Shown piece by piece: positions 16,831-35,600 of a stretch of DNA of 64,000 nt (within the stretch, counting starts at the first letter, position 1; every line of letters starts with the position of its first letter). The stretch is from Piscicola geometra (lineage: Eukaryota > Annelida > Clitellata > Hirudinida > Piscicolidae), in assembly GCA_943735955.1 (NCBI GenBank), contig OX030957.1, positions 6,781,801-6,845,800 on the forward strand, read 5' to 3'. The position numbers and the translations under genes are program-made. Below the pieces are notes generated by a model, which was not told the origin of the DNA, did no database searches, and saw only the letters and a list, made by a program, of their open reading frames with translations.

Positions 16831-16951
16831 ACATGAGGACAAACATGAACAAAAACATGAAAACAAACATGAACAAAAACATGAAAACAAACATGAACAA
16901 AAACATGAAAACAAACATGAACAAAAACATGAAAACAAACATGAACACAAA
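16831..16951. repeat. 24-bp tandem repeat, about 4.7 copies
   Basis: The unit AACATGAACAAAAACATGAA plus AACA is nearly perfect. It gives open frames on both strands (MNKNMKTN on plus), which are artefacts of a period divisible by three. Confidence 0.9.
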
Positions 16952-17897
16952 CAATGCTCTCTTTATCAACGAACAGCATTTGCATTTCTATTTGAAGTAT
17001 CTATATCAGTTATCTCGTAAATGGCAAGGAAATTGTATTTTAAATAGATCTTTAAATAAATTCAACAAAGTGTACACAAAGGCTTGTCGTCGTCAAGAAT
17101 ACATGTGGTGATTGTATGGTGCAGTTGAAACTGAAACTGTACACTCAACTTGCGTGTACAAAATACAAAAGTGCACCAAGATGTCGAAAAGTATAAAAAC
17201 GTCAAGAAGTTATTATTTAACATCGTCATCATCATCGTCATCATTATCATCATTGTCATCATCATCGTCGTCATCAGCATCATCATCATCGTCATCGCAT
17301 TCTTCGCTTGTTCTTGACTATTGAGGCTTAGAAGTATGTTTGTTTGTTGGTGTGGTTGTTATTGTTGTTGTTGTCTTGGAGCGGATGTGGTGGTTATGAG
17401 ATGGGTAATGAAAACAAAGATGATGATGATGGAGAGGTGGATAATGAAGGCGATGAAGATGATGAAAAAGATGAAGAGGCTGATGATGATGATGCTGGCG
17501 TGAACAAGAGTCATGGTGAGCAAGTTACAATGAATAAATGAATATCTAAAATCTTCCTAAGCCGCGGTAGTATTTAAAAGATAAAAACGTGTAGATTGTT
17601 AATACAAAGAATTTTTTAAAAATTAGTAATTCATGACTAAGAAGACAATTTCAAAGAAAAGACCTTAAACGCATATTGAAGCCGTAATCCACTCCACCGT
17701 CTGGGCCAAAAGCTCCATCGAGACATACACAAATTCATCGTCGAAACTTCAAAATCCTTTATGGAGCTGCTCAACACCATTTTGGACCTCTAACCTTCAT
17801 TCAAAATCTCTCAAATCGATCAATCTTTCCAGCGAACCGACATCTTGCAACCTTCGCCATCACTCCCGCCACCATCATCTCCGTTCACGGCAGTCTC

Positions 17898-22518
<4,621 letters not shown>

Positions 22519-23235
22519 GGGGACTCCTTCACTCTTCAGCCAATGCTTGAGCAGACGATTAACAAGCAATCAATAAGCATCCAATGGAAGTCCAACGCTG
22601 AACTCTGTGATCTCTACAATCAATTGTTCGATGGTTGAATGATTCTAAGTCTTTTACCGCAGTTTTTTCCGAATAAATTTAATCACAAAATTCTAAATTC
22701 TCTTCAAGGCCTTGTTATTATATATAAGTAAAGATGGTTTCAATGAATATTAATGAGAAAACTTTCGACCAATAGAATTGTCCGGTAGAATTTAAGCTCC
22801 GCCTATATATTGTCTGAGTTTTTTTAAATGCGATGTCATTGAATATGTGTAAGGAGTCCCAAGAAGATATGAATTATTCATAAGTAACCTAGTTGCCGGC
22901 CTTTCAAGTGGCAGTCTCTCGAGAAAAATAATTTGAATAATTTCATATTTAAATAATCAAAAAATTAGCGGGAAAGTTCCTGGGAGTAATCGATAGATTA
23001 CATGAAAATAAAAAATCGAATTAATCATTTAATAATTAATTATAATGAAATTAAATAAAAATAAGTACTGTTTTGTTGTTATTATAGTTGTTGTTAGCGA
23101 CTTCTTTGTATTCCCCAGCTTCCTTATTATTTCTGACAAGTCCCATTGTAAAGACCGTTATTAAGAAATTATAAAGTAAACTGTCGTAACTAAAACAAAA
23201 TGCCACGCACACGTACTCAATAAAACAAACAAACA

Positions 23236-23460
<225 letters not shown>

Positions 23461-23623
23461 CATGTTGGTAAAGATGCACCATGAAGTTTAAAATGGAATT
23501 TAATCATGATAACAATTAGGGATGAATTTATCTGGATGGAAAGATGGAAGGATGCATGTGTTTGGAGTGATAAGGAAACAAGAGTAGTTGGATGGGTGGA
23601 TGAAATGGAAGAAACCAAAATAT

Positions 23624-23783
23624 GGATGGATAGATGGATGCATGGATGGATGCATGGATGGATGCATGGATGGATGCATGGATGGATGCATGGATGGATG
23701 CATGGATGGATGCATGGATGGATGCATGGATGGATGCATGGATGGATGCATGGATGGATGCATGAATGGATGCATGGATGGAT
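23624..23783. repeat. 12-bp tandem repeat ATGGATGGATGC, about 12 copies
   Basis: Almost perfect GGATGCATGGAT array with one A variant near the end. It is open in several frames because the period is divisible by three. Confidence 0.95.
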
Positions 23784-24109
23784 AAACAAATGAAAAGATA
23801 GAAGGAGAAAGAATCATAGTGGACGGATGATAAATAAGTTTATTTCCTGACAGACAACATCCCTTCTAACCCATACGGGATGGGCCATTGAGCCATACCC
23901 ATACCAACCTCTGCCCATTGCTGCCACGTCACCTCGGATGACATGCGCACTGGAGTTCAAGACATTTCTGAGAAGTCCTTTCTGCAGAAGGACAATACTC
24001 AATTAGGGGTGATTACACGCAATTAAGCGCATTCGATTGATCCTCGACAGCTCAGACCGACTCTAGTGCCTCAATTAATTCTTAGAAAAGTTCACTCACT
24101 CATCATCAC

Positions 24110-24540
24110 TCACTCATCGTCATCATCATCATCATCACTCATCATCATCCTCATCATCATCATCATCATCATCCTCCTCATCATCATCATCGCTCATCAC
24201 CATTGCAAACATCATCACTGACTCATCATTTAAGAAACAATCGCAGTCAACTCTTGAAAGGTCTTCAGTCAATTATAAAACACATTCATTTTGTGTGTGT
24301 TTTTCCATTATCATCCCTTCATACTCATCATCAACCTCGCCAACAATATCATGATCATGATCATCATACCATCATCATCATCATCATATCGACTTTCATC
24401 ACTTCATCTTCATCATAATCATCATACTCGCTTCATCATCATCATCATCGTCATTATCATCCTCATCATCGGCGTCATCATCATCAGGATTCGAATCATC
24501 ATCATTACCATTTTCACCTTCTGCACACCACAGCCATCTG
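24110..24540. repeat. CAT-rich low-complexity region
   Basis: Several blocks of (CAT)n separated by short unique sequence; no coding signal. Confidence 0.8.
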
Positions 24541-25989
24541 AGATAATTGCTGTGGAGGTTTAAAGAGGCAATTCATTTAATTATAATTTAGTCATTATCA
24601 TTAATTAGTCCATATATGCATCACATCTTCTCAAACACAACCACTATTCTTGCTTCATTCTTTTTAAATTCAACCCTTATGAACTTTTCGTAAATTTTTA
24701 AAGTTTTATTTATTTTAAAAATATATAAAAGAGCGCTTTTTTAATAGAAAGCGTTATACAAATCCTATTGGCGTACTTAACTGTCTGAAACATCCAAGTT
24801 TGTGGCTGCTTTCTGCGGTTCCACGAGATTGACGGTTGTTTTGTGTCTTAAATGAATATAAAAATATATTTACACTGAAGTTGGCTTGAAGAACTTTGAG
24901 GGAAATGAAAGATTCATAAGAACAAATGTTTTTCACTTGCGTATTTTTTAGTCACTGCCTTCGTCTTTTAGGAAGACAAAAAAGTCTGACGGGTTCAAGC
25001 ACCTCACTTACAAATGCAGTAAGCATCACCCAAGGCAATGCTGAATCGTTATTACTTACAACCACTTTTATTATTGAATTCTTGAAAATATTTTTTATTT
25101 CTTATTCTGCAAGGATCGAAGATAATTGCCCCTCAATTTAGGCTCTGTTCTGTCTCAAGAGTAATTGTTCTTCATCCAATTTCTGACCAAGTGGTCGTCG
25201 TGGTGAAAGCCTTTACTTCATTTACTGTAAATTCAACTTTAAATTTAAGTCTTAAATTGAGAATAAAAATGTAGAGAAATAAAAAATGGAAAATTTTACA
25301 TTAATCTTTTTTTCAAAATTCTCCCCCAAGCTTGATCGTGTGTGGGCAGCAGTTAGAAATGAAAGATTTTGAACGGTTTAATAGTTTGCTCAAAAAGTTT
25401 TGGAGGCATTCTATCCATTTGAAGTAAGTAAGTTTACTGGTAGACAATACAAAATGGCGAAACTAGTGAAGAAGGTAATTGCAAGTGTAATTATGATGAT
25501 GATAATGGTGATGATGATTACTAGGTGTTTAGAGGGGGAAGAACAAACGAAGAGTTTCCTTAATAAGTATCAAGATAATAATAAAATAATAAGATAATTA
25601 AAAATAATAAAAGAAAAACCAAAAAGTAAATAATGAAAAATAATAAATTAATTATAAACGTTTCACAAATCCTAATGAGAGACAAAAGATGAGTGTTTAA
25701 GAGACACATTAGAAGTATTTAAAATGATAGATAATTATAAAAACTTCAAAAAATACTTGAAAAAAGAACGGAGTGAGTCGAGAAATATCATTAATATTTT
25801 TTCAAAGAACTCACAATTATAATAAAAATAAATTTAATAATAGTTTAAAAAAAATTAAAAATAAATAATAAAACTAATGAAACTGTCACAAATAGAAGAC
25901 AAATACGTCATAGTTTTTTTCTTGGCAAGATATTATATACATTGTAAACTACAACCACCAAATTTTCGATGACACCACAAGCTGAAACG

Positions 25990-26280
25990 ACACAATCACC
26001 ACTACCACCACTACAACAAACAACACCACTACCACCACTACTACCACTACAACAAACAACACCACTACCACCACTACTACCACTACAACAAACTACACCA
26101 CTACCACCACTACTACCACTACAACAAACAACACCACTACCACCACTACTACCACTACAACAAACACCACTACCACCACTACTACCACTACAACAAACAA
26201 CACCACTACCACCACTACTACCACTACAACAAACAACACCACTACAGCCGCCATCACTACCACTACTACAACCACCATCA
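25990..26280. repeat. 33-36 bp tandem array of CCACTAC/CAACAAAC units
   Basis: Each unit is CTACCACTACAACAAACAAC followed by ACCACTACCACCA; about eight copies with a 3-bp indel variant. It begins about 70 bp beyond the MCM3AP stop. Confidence 0.9.
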
Positions 26281-26351
26281 CCACAACACCCTCAACAGTA
26301 CTACCACTAGAACCACCACCATCCCAACCAAGAAGCCTCCGCCATTTGCAC

Positions 26352-29300
26352 TCAATCCTGCAAGAACAGCCTCAGCCTCTCCTCAATTGCCTCATCAGCC
26401 CACCTCTCCTCCTCCAGTCCACTCACCAAACCCTCCATCACCCTCGCCACGTCCACCCCACCCCCACCACCCCCAAATGCATGCCCCCTTTTGTGTCTTG
26501 CACTACCACTATAATCATTATCATCATCACCACCACCACCATCATCATCGTCATCATCTGCATCATCAACACCATCATCACACCCATCATTATTTATCTT
26601 CTCCTCCTCCCACTCTCCATCCTTTTTCCTACCTCTTTCTCCTCCTCCGACTCCCCCAATGAAGCCCCCATCTTGATGCATCAACTCATCCTCACCAGAT
26701 GCAATGTAAACATCGCTTAAATCATGGTTCAATTTGTTTTTGCTGCAATTATTATTATTATAGTTGTCGTTCAAGTTATAATTATGATTTTTTAAAAGAT
26801 TATTATTATTATTATAGTTGTTTAAAGTATTATTATGGTTGTTGTTGTCACGTGATGCCTCTAGCAGGTAGTCTTCAAGCCTCCTCCACTCCTCCTTCTC
26901 TTCCTCCACCATCAACCTCACCCCCTTCAACACGCTACTATCACCACCACGACCACCATTACCCTCACCACCATTATGACCATTGGCATCATTATCATCA
27001 TCATCATATTCTAACTGACCCTCCTCTTCACTCCCCACTCCCTCATTCCCACCACTACGATATCCTTTTTCGTTTCCCTCAACCTCTTCACCACCATCAC
27101 CACCCTCATCACCATTATCATCATCACCACCAACATCGTCATCATCACCACCAGCATCATCATCATGCCTGAAGAGCTTCTTGACACACTCATAGATCTG
27201 CATGTCCTCCTCCTCATTCCTGGCGAACGTCACGATGCTCCAGCGCCTCTTGTGACGTCTGCTGCCTGAAAGAGAGATGGTGAAGAGGTAGGGAGAGGGA
27301 AGAGAGGAGGAAAGAGAAGAAATGGTAAGGAGGGAGAAGATGAGAGATGGAAAGAGAGGGCGATATGAATGAAAATCAACATCAGATTATCACTTTGATT
27401 GATCGTTAACTTTGAACTAGGCGACTCTAAAATGACATGTCTCAATGAGACATTGTCTCATACACAAGACCTCTCCGAAACATTCTACTGTTTGATGAGA
27501 GACTGTGCTTTACAGGATTTATTACGCTGCCTTGAAGGTCATTTATCCAGGTACCTTGGGAAGGTCACTTATTGAGGTAAATTGAAAGTCATTCATCAAG
27601 GTCATTCACCTTGGAGGAGGTCAGCCTTCCGGGTCAGATCCTCTTGCAGGGCACGCATCACTGACGTTGAGTAGGTCACGGTGGTCTGTGCTGGGTGCTG
27701 AAGAGATGGTGGTGGAGGCTTTAATGTAATTATTTTAAGTTTTATATATCTATTTTTTCATTCGACATATCTCAGTGCTATTAACATGGCGTCGTAGACT
27801 GAAGAAATCGCGAAATTATGAAATAAGTGTTGAAAAATCTTCAAAAAAAACTAAAACCAAAAGAAACCGCTAGAATAAAAATAATGTTTAACAAATTCCT
27901 AAGCACCTGATTGCAGCACTGGAACCTGGAGCGAACGGAGTCGACAAGGCGATGGTCGCTCAGCAACGAGTGCAGGCACATGAGACGGTGATCGATGCAG
28001 GCGCCGATGACGCCCTGGTGCGCGCTGAAGGCATTTGTGGCTGCTTCTGTGTAGCGATGTTGGCTGCCTGCGTGTGTGTGGGTGGGTGGGTGGGGATTGG
28101 GTGCGCGTGTTTGTGAGGGTTTATTGTGTGGGGGGGCGTGTGTGTGTTTGTGGGTGGAGTGTGTATGTGTCTGTGTGGATTATGACAATTACAATGATAA
28201 TGATAATGATGCTAATAATAATTAAGATGATGATGACGAAGTGATGGAACACACGAACCTCTGCTGAGGCACTTGGCAGTGGTTCGTGTCCAGGTAGCAA
28301 GCAGTCGTTTGACCCTGCAGCAATCAATCAATATATACTCACCATCAATCACCAACCAACCAACCATCTATTCCATCCATCCATCCATCCATCCATCCAT
28401 CCATCCATCCATCCATCCATCCATCCATTCATCTATCCATCCATCCATCCATCCATCCATCCATCCATCCATCCATCCATCCATGCAGGCAATTAATTTT
28501 TGCATTGTTTAGTTAGACCATTAGGAAAAAGTTCTTTTCAAGTGAAACTTAGTAAATAGTGATTAAGGATGGAAGATGCAATGGAGGAATGGCAATCACC
28601 TGGAAGAGAGGTTGACGTTCGCAGCCGCCAGAGCGCTTGAAGGCATGCTGGAAACTTCACTGCGACCTCTCCAACCACCACTACTACTACTATCATCACC
28701 ACAACAGTAGTTGTAGGAATCTACAGATTCTTTAAGCACCTGCTGAACGTACCGACAAACTCTATCCACCCCCCTCTCACACCTCTCCACACTCCACCTC
28801 CCCCTTCCCCACCCTCCTCCACCATAATCATCATTATCATAACCGCCTTCGTGATCATTATCATAGTCGTCATCCTCATCATCATCTTCTTCATCGTACT
28901 TAGGCAAGATGAGAAGTGATGATAGTGATCTCAAATGTTCCAGGTACTCTCGGCTGTTCCAATAAGAACAAGGAATACCTGTGTGTGTGTGTGTGTGTGT
29001 GTTACTGTGTATTTTACTGTTTATATGTGTATTTTACTGTGTTTGTGTATGTATGTATGTGTGTGTGTGCGTGTGTGTGTATGTGTACACTCCCATGGAT
29101 GATTTGAGTGGAAATTGCACACACGATTGACAGAATCTCAAAACGAACCACACTGAGGCATGCATAATTCATTAGGCGGGTAATTAATATTCATGAGCTG
29201 GGGCATCAGTATGACGTCTTGAAGCCTCTTCACCACCTGGTTGTACTCACACACAATCTCACCAAACGTCTGTGTGGTGGTGTTGATGATGGTAGTGGTG

Positions 29301-32300
29301 GTAGTCAAAGAGATAGGTGAATTATTGTTTAAGAAAATTACATATTCATCTTTAATTCCAACAGACACCTTCCACCTTAAACTCAGTAGTAGGCAAAGTT
29401 ATACTTTTTAAAATTAAATACAACTGTTTAAACTGATATACAACCACTCTACACCATCAACTCACCACATATCTCATCGCACCACCAGCAGCAGCCGCAG
29501 CAGCAGCATCATCATCAGCACCACTGCAGGCCTTGAAGGCGGGAAGGGCTGCAAAGAGTTTAAGAGTGTTTGTCTCGAGAAACTCCATGAGGCCAACGGT
29601 GGCGAGGCAAGGAGGAGGACTGCACGAGTGCATCAGCCATGAGATGCTCTCTTGCAGCTGGATGGGATGGGATGTGTGGATGATGGATGGGTGGATGATG
29701 TGAATGTATTATGGATGGATGGATGATGTGGATATATTATGGATGGATGGATGATGTGAATGTATTATGGATGGATGGATGATGTGGATATATTATGGAT
29801 GGATGGATGATGTGGATATATTATGGATGGATGGATGATGTGGATGTATTATGGATGGATGGATGATGTGGATATATTATGGATGGGTGGATGATGTGAA
29901 TGTATTATGGATGGATGGATGATGTGAATGTATTATGGATGGATGGATGATGTGGATGTATTATGGATGGATGGATGATGTGGATATATTATGGATGGGT
30001 GGATGATGTGAATGTATTATGGATGGGTGGATGATGTGAATGTATTATGGATGGGTGGATGATGTGAATGTATTATGGATGGATGGATGATGTGGATATA
30101 TTATGGATGGATGGATGATGTGGATATATTATGGATGGGTGGATGATGTGAATGTATTATGGATGGGTGGATGATGTGAATGTATTATGGATGGATGGAT
30201 GATGTGGATATATTATGGATGGATGGATGATGTGGATATATTATGGATGGATGGATGATGTGGATATATTATGGATGGGTGGATGATGTGAATGTATTAT
30301 GGATGGGTGGATGATGTGAATGTATTATGGATGGGTGGATGATGTGAATGTATTATGGATGGATGGATGATGTGGATATATTATGGATGGATGGATGATG
30401 TGGATATATTATGGATGGATGGATGATGTGAATGTATTATGGATGGGTGGATGATGTGAATGTATTATGGATGGATGGATGATGTGTATATATTATGGAT
30501 GGGTGGATGATGTGGATATATTATGGATGGATGGATGATGTGGATATATTATGGATGGATGGATGATGTGGATATATTATGGATGGGTGGATGATGTGAA
30601 TGTATTATGGATGGGTGGATGATGTGAATGTATTATGGATGGATGGATGATGTGTATATATTATGGATGGGTGGATGATGTGGATATATTATGGATGGAT
30701 GGATGATGTGGATGTATTATGGATGGATGGATGATGTGGATATATTATGGATGGGTGGATGATGTGAATGTATTATGGATGGATGGATGATGTGGATATA
30801 TTATGGATGGGTGGATGATGTGGATATATTATGGATGGATGGATGATGTGGATATATTATGGATGGATGAAGGGTTCTGAAAGGATGGATGTGAATATGT
30901 GGTGGATGGATTGATTGATAAGGGTGGTTTAATGATGGATGGATGGATGAGGGTGGCTTAATGATGGATGGAAGGATAGTGGATAATTTTTTGGTGCTTG
31001 TATGTGAAAAGGTTTTGGAGTTATCCTATTGGATAATAGAGATATGATGGTTTGTAAATGAAAGAATTGAAGAATATCGCAAACCTTTGCATTCAGGTCA
31101 ATATTCGTTGCGTCATCAAAGTGACACTCCAGATTAACTACGTCATAACCAGAGATAAAACCATCTCTGACCAATGAGGTCAACCTCAAGATATTCACGA
31201 GTTCTGATTCGCTGTGGCGTCTATTACGTGACCGAAATAGCACCAATGGAACGGCAGCATTGGTCGGCAGTCCAGCCAATAAGCTATGAAGTCTCTCGTA
31301 TTCTTCAGTGATTGGCTGGTGGTTGTGGAAAAATAATAATAGGTCAGGAAGGTTGGGGGTAGGAGATTGAAAATTTAAACAATTTAAAAAAACGTAAGCA
31401 TACATTAGTGTCTGAGAGGACGAATAGTAGGGCAGAAGTTCCAATGATCGGCAGTTGCTGGCCCCTCCCCTTGCCTTTCATTGGTCCCTTAAAACTGCGA
31501 ACCACTGTGTTGACCACTTTGACAGTGTTGCCAATGCTCAATCCTTCTCTGTTGATGACGCATAAATCATCATCATCATCATCATCAGCATCATCATCAG
31601 CATCATCAAAGATCTTAGACTTTCCATCGTTGCCATTGCCGTTATATTTCTTCTTTTTGGTCGCATTGTCGAGAAACTTTCGTTTTAGGAAACTCAAGAA
31701 GGGTCTTTCGCCAACATCAGCATCATTATCAGCAGCAGCAGCACTACTACCTCCTCTGCCAACAACACCACCATTACTACCACCAACAACACCAGCACCA
31801 GCCGTATCGACTGCAACAGCACCAGCAGCAGCAACAGCACGAGGAAGACTGATGAGCAGCTTCCAACACACATGCACGCCTTGGAACCTCTGCACCAGAC
31901 CACACCTGAGCATCATCCCTGCCACGTCATACGACCTCCCACACTCCTCCTCCTCTTCCTCCCTCTTCTTCCTCTCCTCCTCCTCCTCCCTCTTCCTCCT
32001 CTCTAACTCTTCCATCTCTCCCCATGGACCATGGTATTGGGCACGTGAAGTGGTATGAATGGATGGGAGTTGTAGTTGTGTGGTGTGCGTGATCAGAGAA
32101 GTCTTGCGGGTGTGGTAGAGGTTGGGAGTCGATGGGAAGAGCTTGTCGCAACGTCTGTTCTTGTAAAAGCCTGGTGTTTGTGGAGGTGGTGATGATGATA
32201 ATGGTGTTAGTAACGGTTGGGGATGTGTGTCGTGCGTGCAAGCATTTACTTAATTAGTCATCAATCCACTTATACATCATCACTCATCCATCGATCCTCT

Positions 32301-32570
32301 CATCCACCCATCCATCAATCCCTCAACCACCCTCCATTCACCACTCAACAAAGCAACACAAACACTCACGCATCCACAGACGAGCATATTTCGTCTGCAA
32401 TTTGAGATCGCGTCTCCGTTGCAGCTCCTCTCGCAGCACCTGCACCGCCACCCCCTCCGACTCCTCCATCACCACGGCAAACAGCACATGTCCTGCTACT
32501 TGTCCTGCTGCCTCATCCTCCTCCTGCTTGTTTGCCTGCATGCGCCTGTGTGTGTATGTGTGTGTGTGTA

Positions 32571-32645
<75 letters not shown>

Positions 32646-35600
32646 ATGGGTGTGATCTTTGGTTAGCGGCTGCCATTTTGGCAGCCGCTCAAATAAATTT
32701 GTGGAATAAACGGTTTTGGGTATAATATATTAAAATTTTAGAATCTAAAGTCTAAATAAAAAGTAAATTTAATTAATTAGAATGTTTTTAGTGCAAATGT
32801 TGGTTGTTTTGAATCTGTCGAGAATGGCCGCAGCAGACCAAGATGGCCGCAGGGAATCAAAGCGCTCAAGGAGAAAGGATAAAGGAGAAAGCTTTCCATA
32901 GCAGCAGCAGTACCAGCGTTGGCAAAGACTTCTCCTTCACCCTCTTTCGCAGCCTCGGCACCAGTGGCAAGACAGAAAATTGAGAAAAATGATGATTGTG
33001 TTTTGAGGATGATGTGGTGATGATTGTGCTGTGGTATGAGTGTTGGTATTGTGGTGATGAAAGAATTTTTTATTTATGGTGATAGTGATTTTTTGGCGGT
33101 GATTGTCATGGTGGGGTGGGTGAGGTTGGATTATTGAGGTTGATTGTGTGTTTATATATATATTTTAATTTATATATATACATATATTGGTAATGGTCTA
33201 AAAACCGTTTTATTTAACAAATTTATTTGAAGAGCGCCTTTGTTCACTTAGTAAAGGGCGCTATACAAATCATTAGTGATTGATTGATATGGGTGTGTAT
33301 GGGTGTGTGTGTATGTGTGTGTGTTTGTGTGGCATATTTGTACGTTCTCTTCTTTGCATTCAAATTCACAACGAAAGATACATTGTATAGTGCGTAGTGG
33401 CAATTGAGAATAATTAAAATCAACGTGGTTTTTGTGTACACCCGCAATGGGGAAGACTTACTTGTACAACTCTAGTGCAAGTGACTGGAGTTCTTCTTGA
33501 AGGAGGTCATTGTAGATGTCGTCGCACTTGTTGTTGAGCTGTTGTTGTAGAAGATGTTGTTTTTGTTGTTGTTGCAGTTGAAGATGATGTTGTTGCTGCA
33601 GTAGATGTTGTTGTTGAAGATGGTCTTCTTGTTGTTGTACATCTTGTTGGCTTTGAAATATATTCGGCTCTTGTGTGACTTGTTGGAAGATGTTGGATTG
33701 CTGCGTACTTTTTCCAAAAATATTATGTTGTTGTGGAGGTTGTTGTTGTTGTTGTTGGAAAGGGTTCGGTTGTTGTTGTTGGAAAAGGTTTTTTTGTTGT
33801 TGTTGCGACTCTAAAAAACTTGGTTGTTGTTTTTGTTGTGGAGGCTGTTGAAATAGGTGTTGTTGTTGTTGTGGTTGTTGTTGTGCTTGCGTCTGCAGAG
33901 AAGTGTTTTTACCGAACATATTTGTCTTTTCTTTTCCGAAAACCGCATCTTTTTTCTGGAAAATATTGAAAGTCTGCTTTTTTTGATTTCCGAAAATGAA
34001 AGGAAGTTGCAAAGGACCACTGGTCAGCTGCTGTGAAGGAGTATCAAGCAAGGTTTTCTCTTGCTCGCTAGGGGCTGTTCTGAATACATTATGTTCAACT
34101 TTTGGTAAAATATCAGGCACTACGTTCGAGAGCTGAGATTGTTGGTTCTTTGTTTTTGAGAAAAGTGGAATTTGGTTTTTAGATTCTTTTCCAATGCTGG
34201 AGTCTTGCTGCACCAATGGCTTCTGCAGCCTGCTAAAGACACTCTGTCTTGCTGTAGTAGTTGCAGCTTCTGGAGGTTTTTCTTGCGGTAGTTGTTGTAT
34301 GTGTTGATGCACTTGTTGTTGTATGTGTTGATTTACTTCTTCTCGTATGTGTTGATGTACTCCTTCTTTTATGTGTTGTGTTAAACTTTCTTTTATTTCT
34401 TCCTTTTCTCCTTGGAAACTTTCTGTCGCAATCTCACTGTGTGGAATGTTAGAAAGTCAGTCGAATTGACGACCAGATAAGACAGTTAACCAGGTTTTAA
34501 CAAAAAATAAATGCCATACAGAACCACACAAAACCAAACCACACCACACCACAGCACAGCACACTACAGCACACCACACCACAGCACACCACAGCAAACC
34601 TGATCAACTCCTTGAGCACCTCTTCCAACAAGCGCCTAGCAACCATATCCTGCATCAGTCTCCTGCGAAGCACCACCTCAGGCGATTCCTTTGTAGCAGT
34701 TGTGGTCGCAGCCACAGCTGCATCAGTGGCTGCTGGTGGCTGTTGCGACCCATCACCTCTCTTTCGCAGCAGCAGTGGCGTCTTCAGAGTGGCTGCTGCT
34801 TCCAACGAGCCTCGCCTGCTTCTCTTCCCCTTGATCGACCTCAACGGCAGTTTCTTCAACGTCGCCACCGACACAACTGCGGTTGGCTTCCGATCAGTTG
34901 GCTTCTGGTCAGGCGTGCTCACTGAGGTATCTCTCGTCCGCTGCAGCGACTTGGCGAGTTGAGCAGTGCTTTCATCGATGAAGTAGTGGCCACTTTGGTC
35001 GAAGCTCGAGTGAGGTGTGATGCTCTTGAACGTCTCATCCAGCCTGCCTCCGCTCACCACCTGTTCATGACGTTTGCTTCGACATTTCATTGATCAGTCA
35101 TCTTGACGGACGTGCAAATGATCCGATGAAGCAACTGCTCCTTCCCACACTCTATCTCATGCACTCAATCACCGCCACATTGCCCGTCTACCAGCGAGAC
35201 CACAACCACTGCAACCTCCACTACCAACACCACCCCCACCACCACCACCCACCTCAGCCAGCGTTGACGTCATCTTGCATGCCACCAACAGCACACTCCT
35301 CCTCATCTCAATCGATCCATCCGCCTCCGCTAGACTCCTGTTGTTCACTATCATCCTCAAACCCTCCCCCTCCTCCCCACCACCGCCACCACTACTACAA
35401 CCAGCACCACCACCGCTACTACTACTACCAGCACCGCCGCCGCTACTACTACTACCAGCACCGCCGCTACTACTACTAGCATCACCGATGTTGACGACTT
35501 CAATGTTGAAGTGCAGCAGGAAGGTCTGCAGACTGGCCATGTGGTCGAAGCCCAACTTGTCGCAGAGGTCTCTCAGAGGGTACTGTGGTGGTGGCAGGCA

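Larger units (their letters stand above)
15737..17897. other. intergenic region, AChBP-like to ETS gene (convergent)
   Basis: About 2.2 kb between convergent genes. It contains an ATTCATT-type repeat (16378-16531), a 24-bp tandem repeat (16831-16951) and a CAT tract near 17222-17300. ORFs here are repeat translations. I see no gene. Confidence 0.6.

Noticed and set aside
32840..32983. 46-codon plus-strand ORF ([16 protein letters not shown]...)
   Set aside because: Looks coding-like but lies antisense within an MCM3AP intron, has no supporting splice or promoter signal, and competes with the micro-exon candidate on the other strand.
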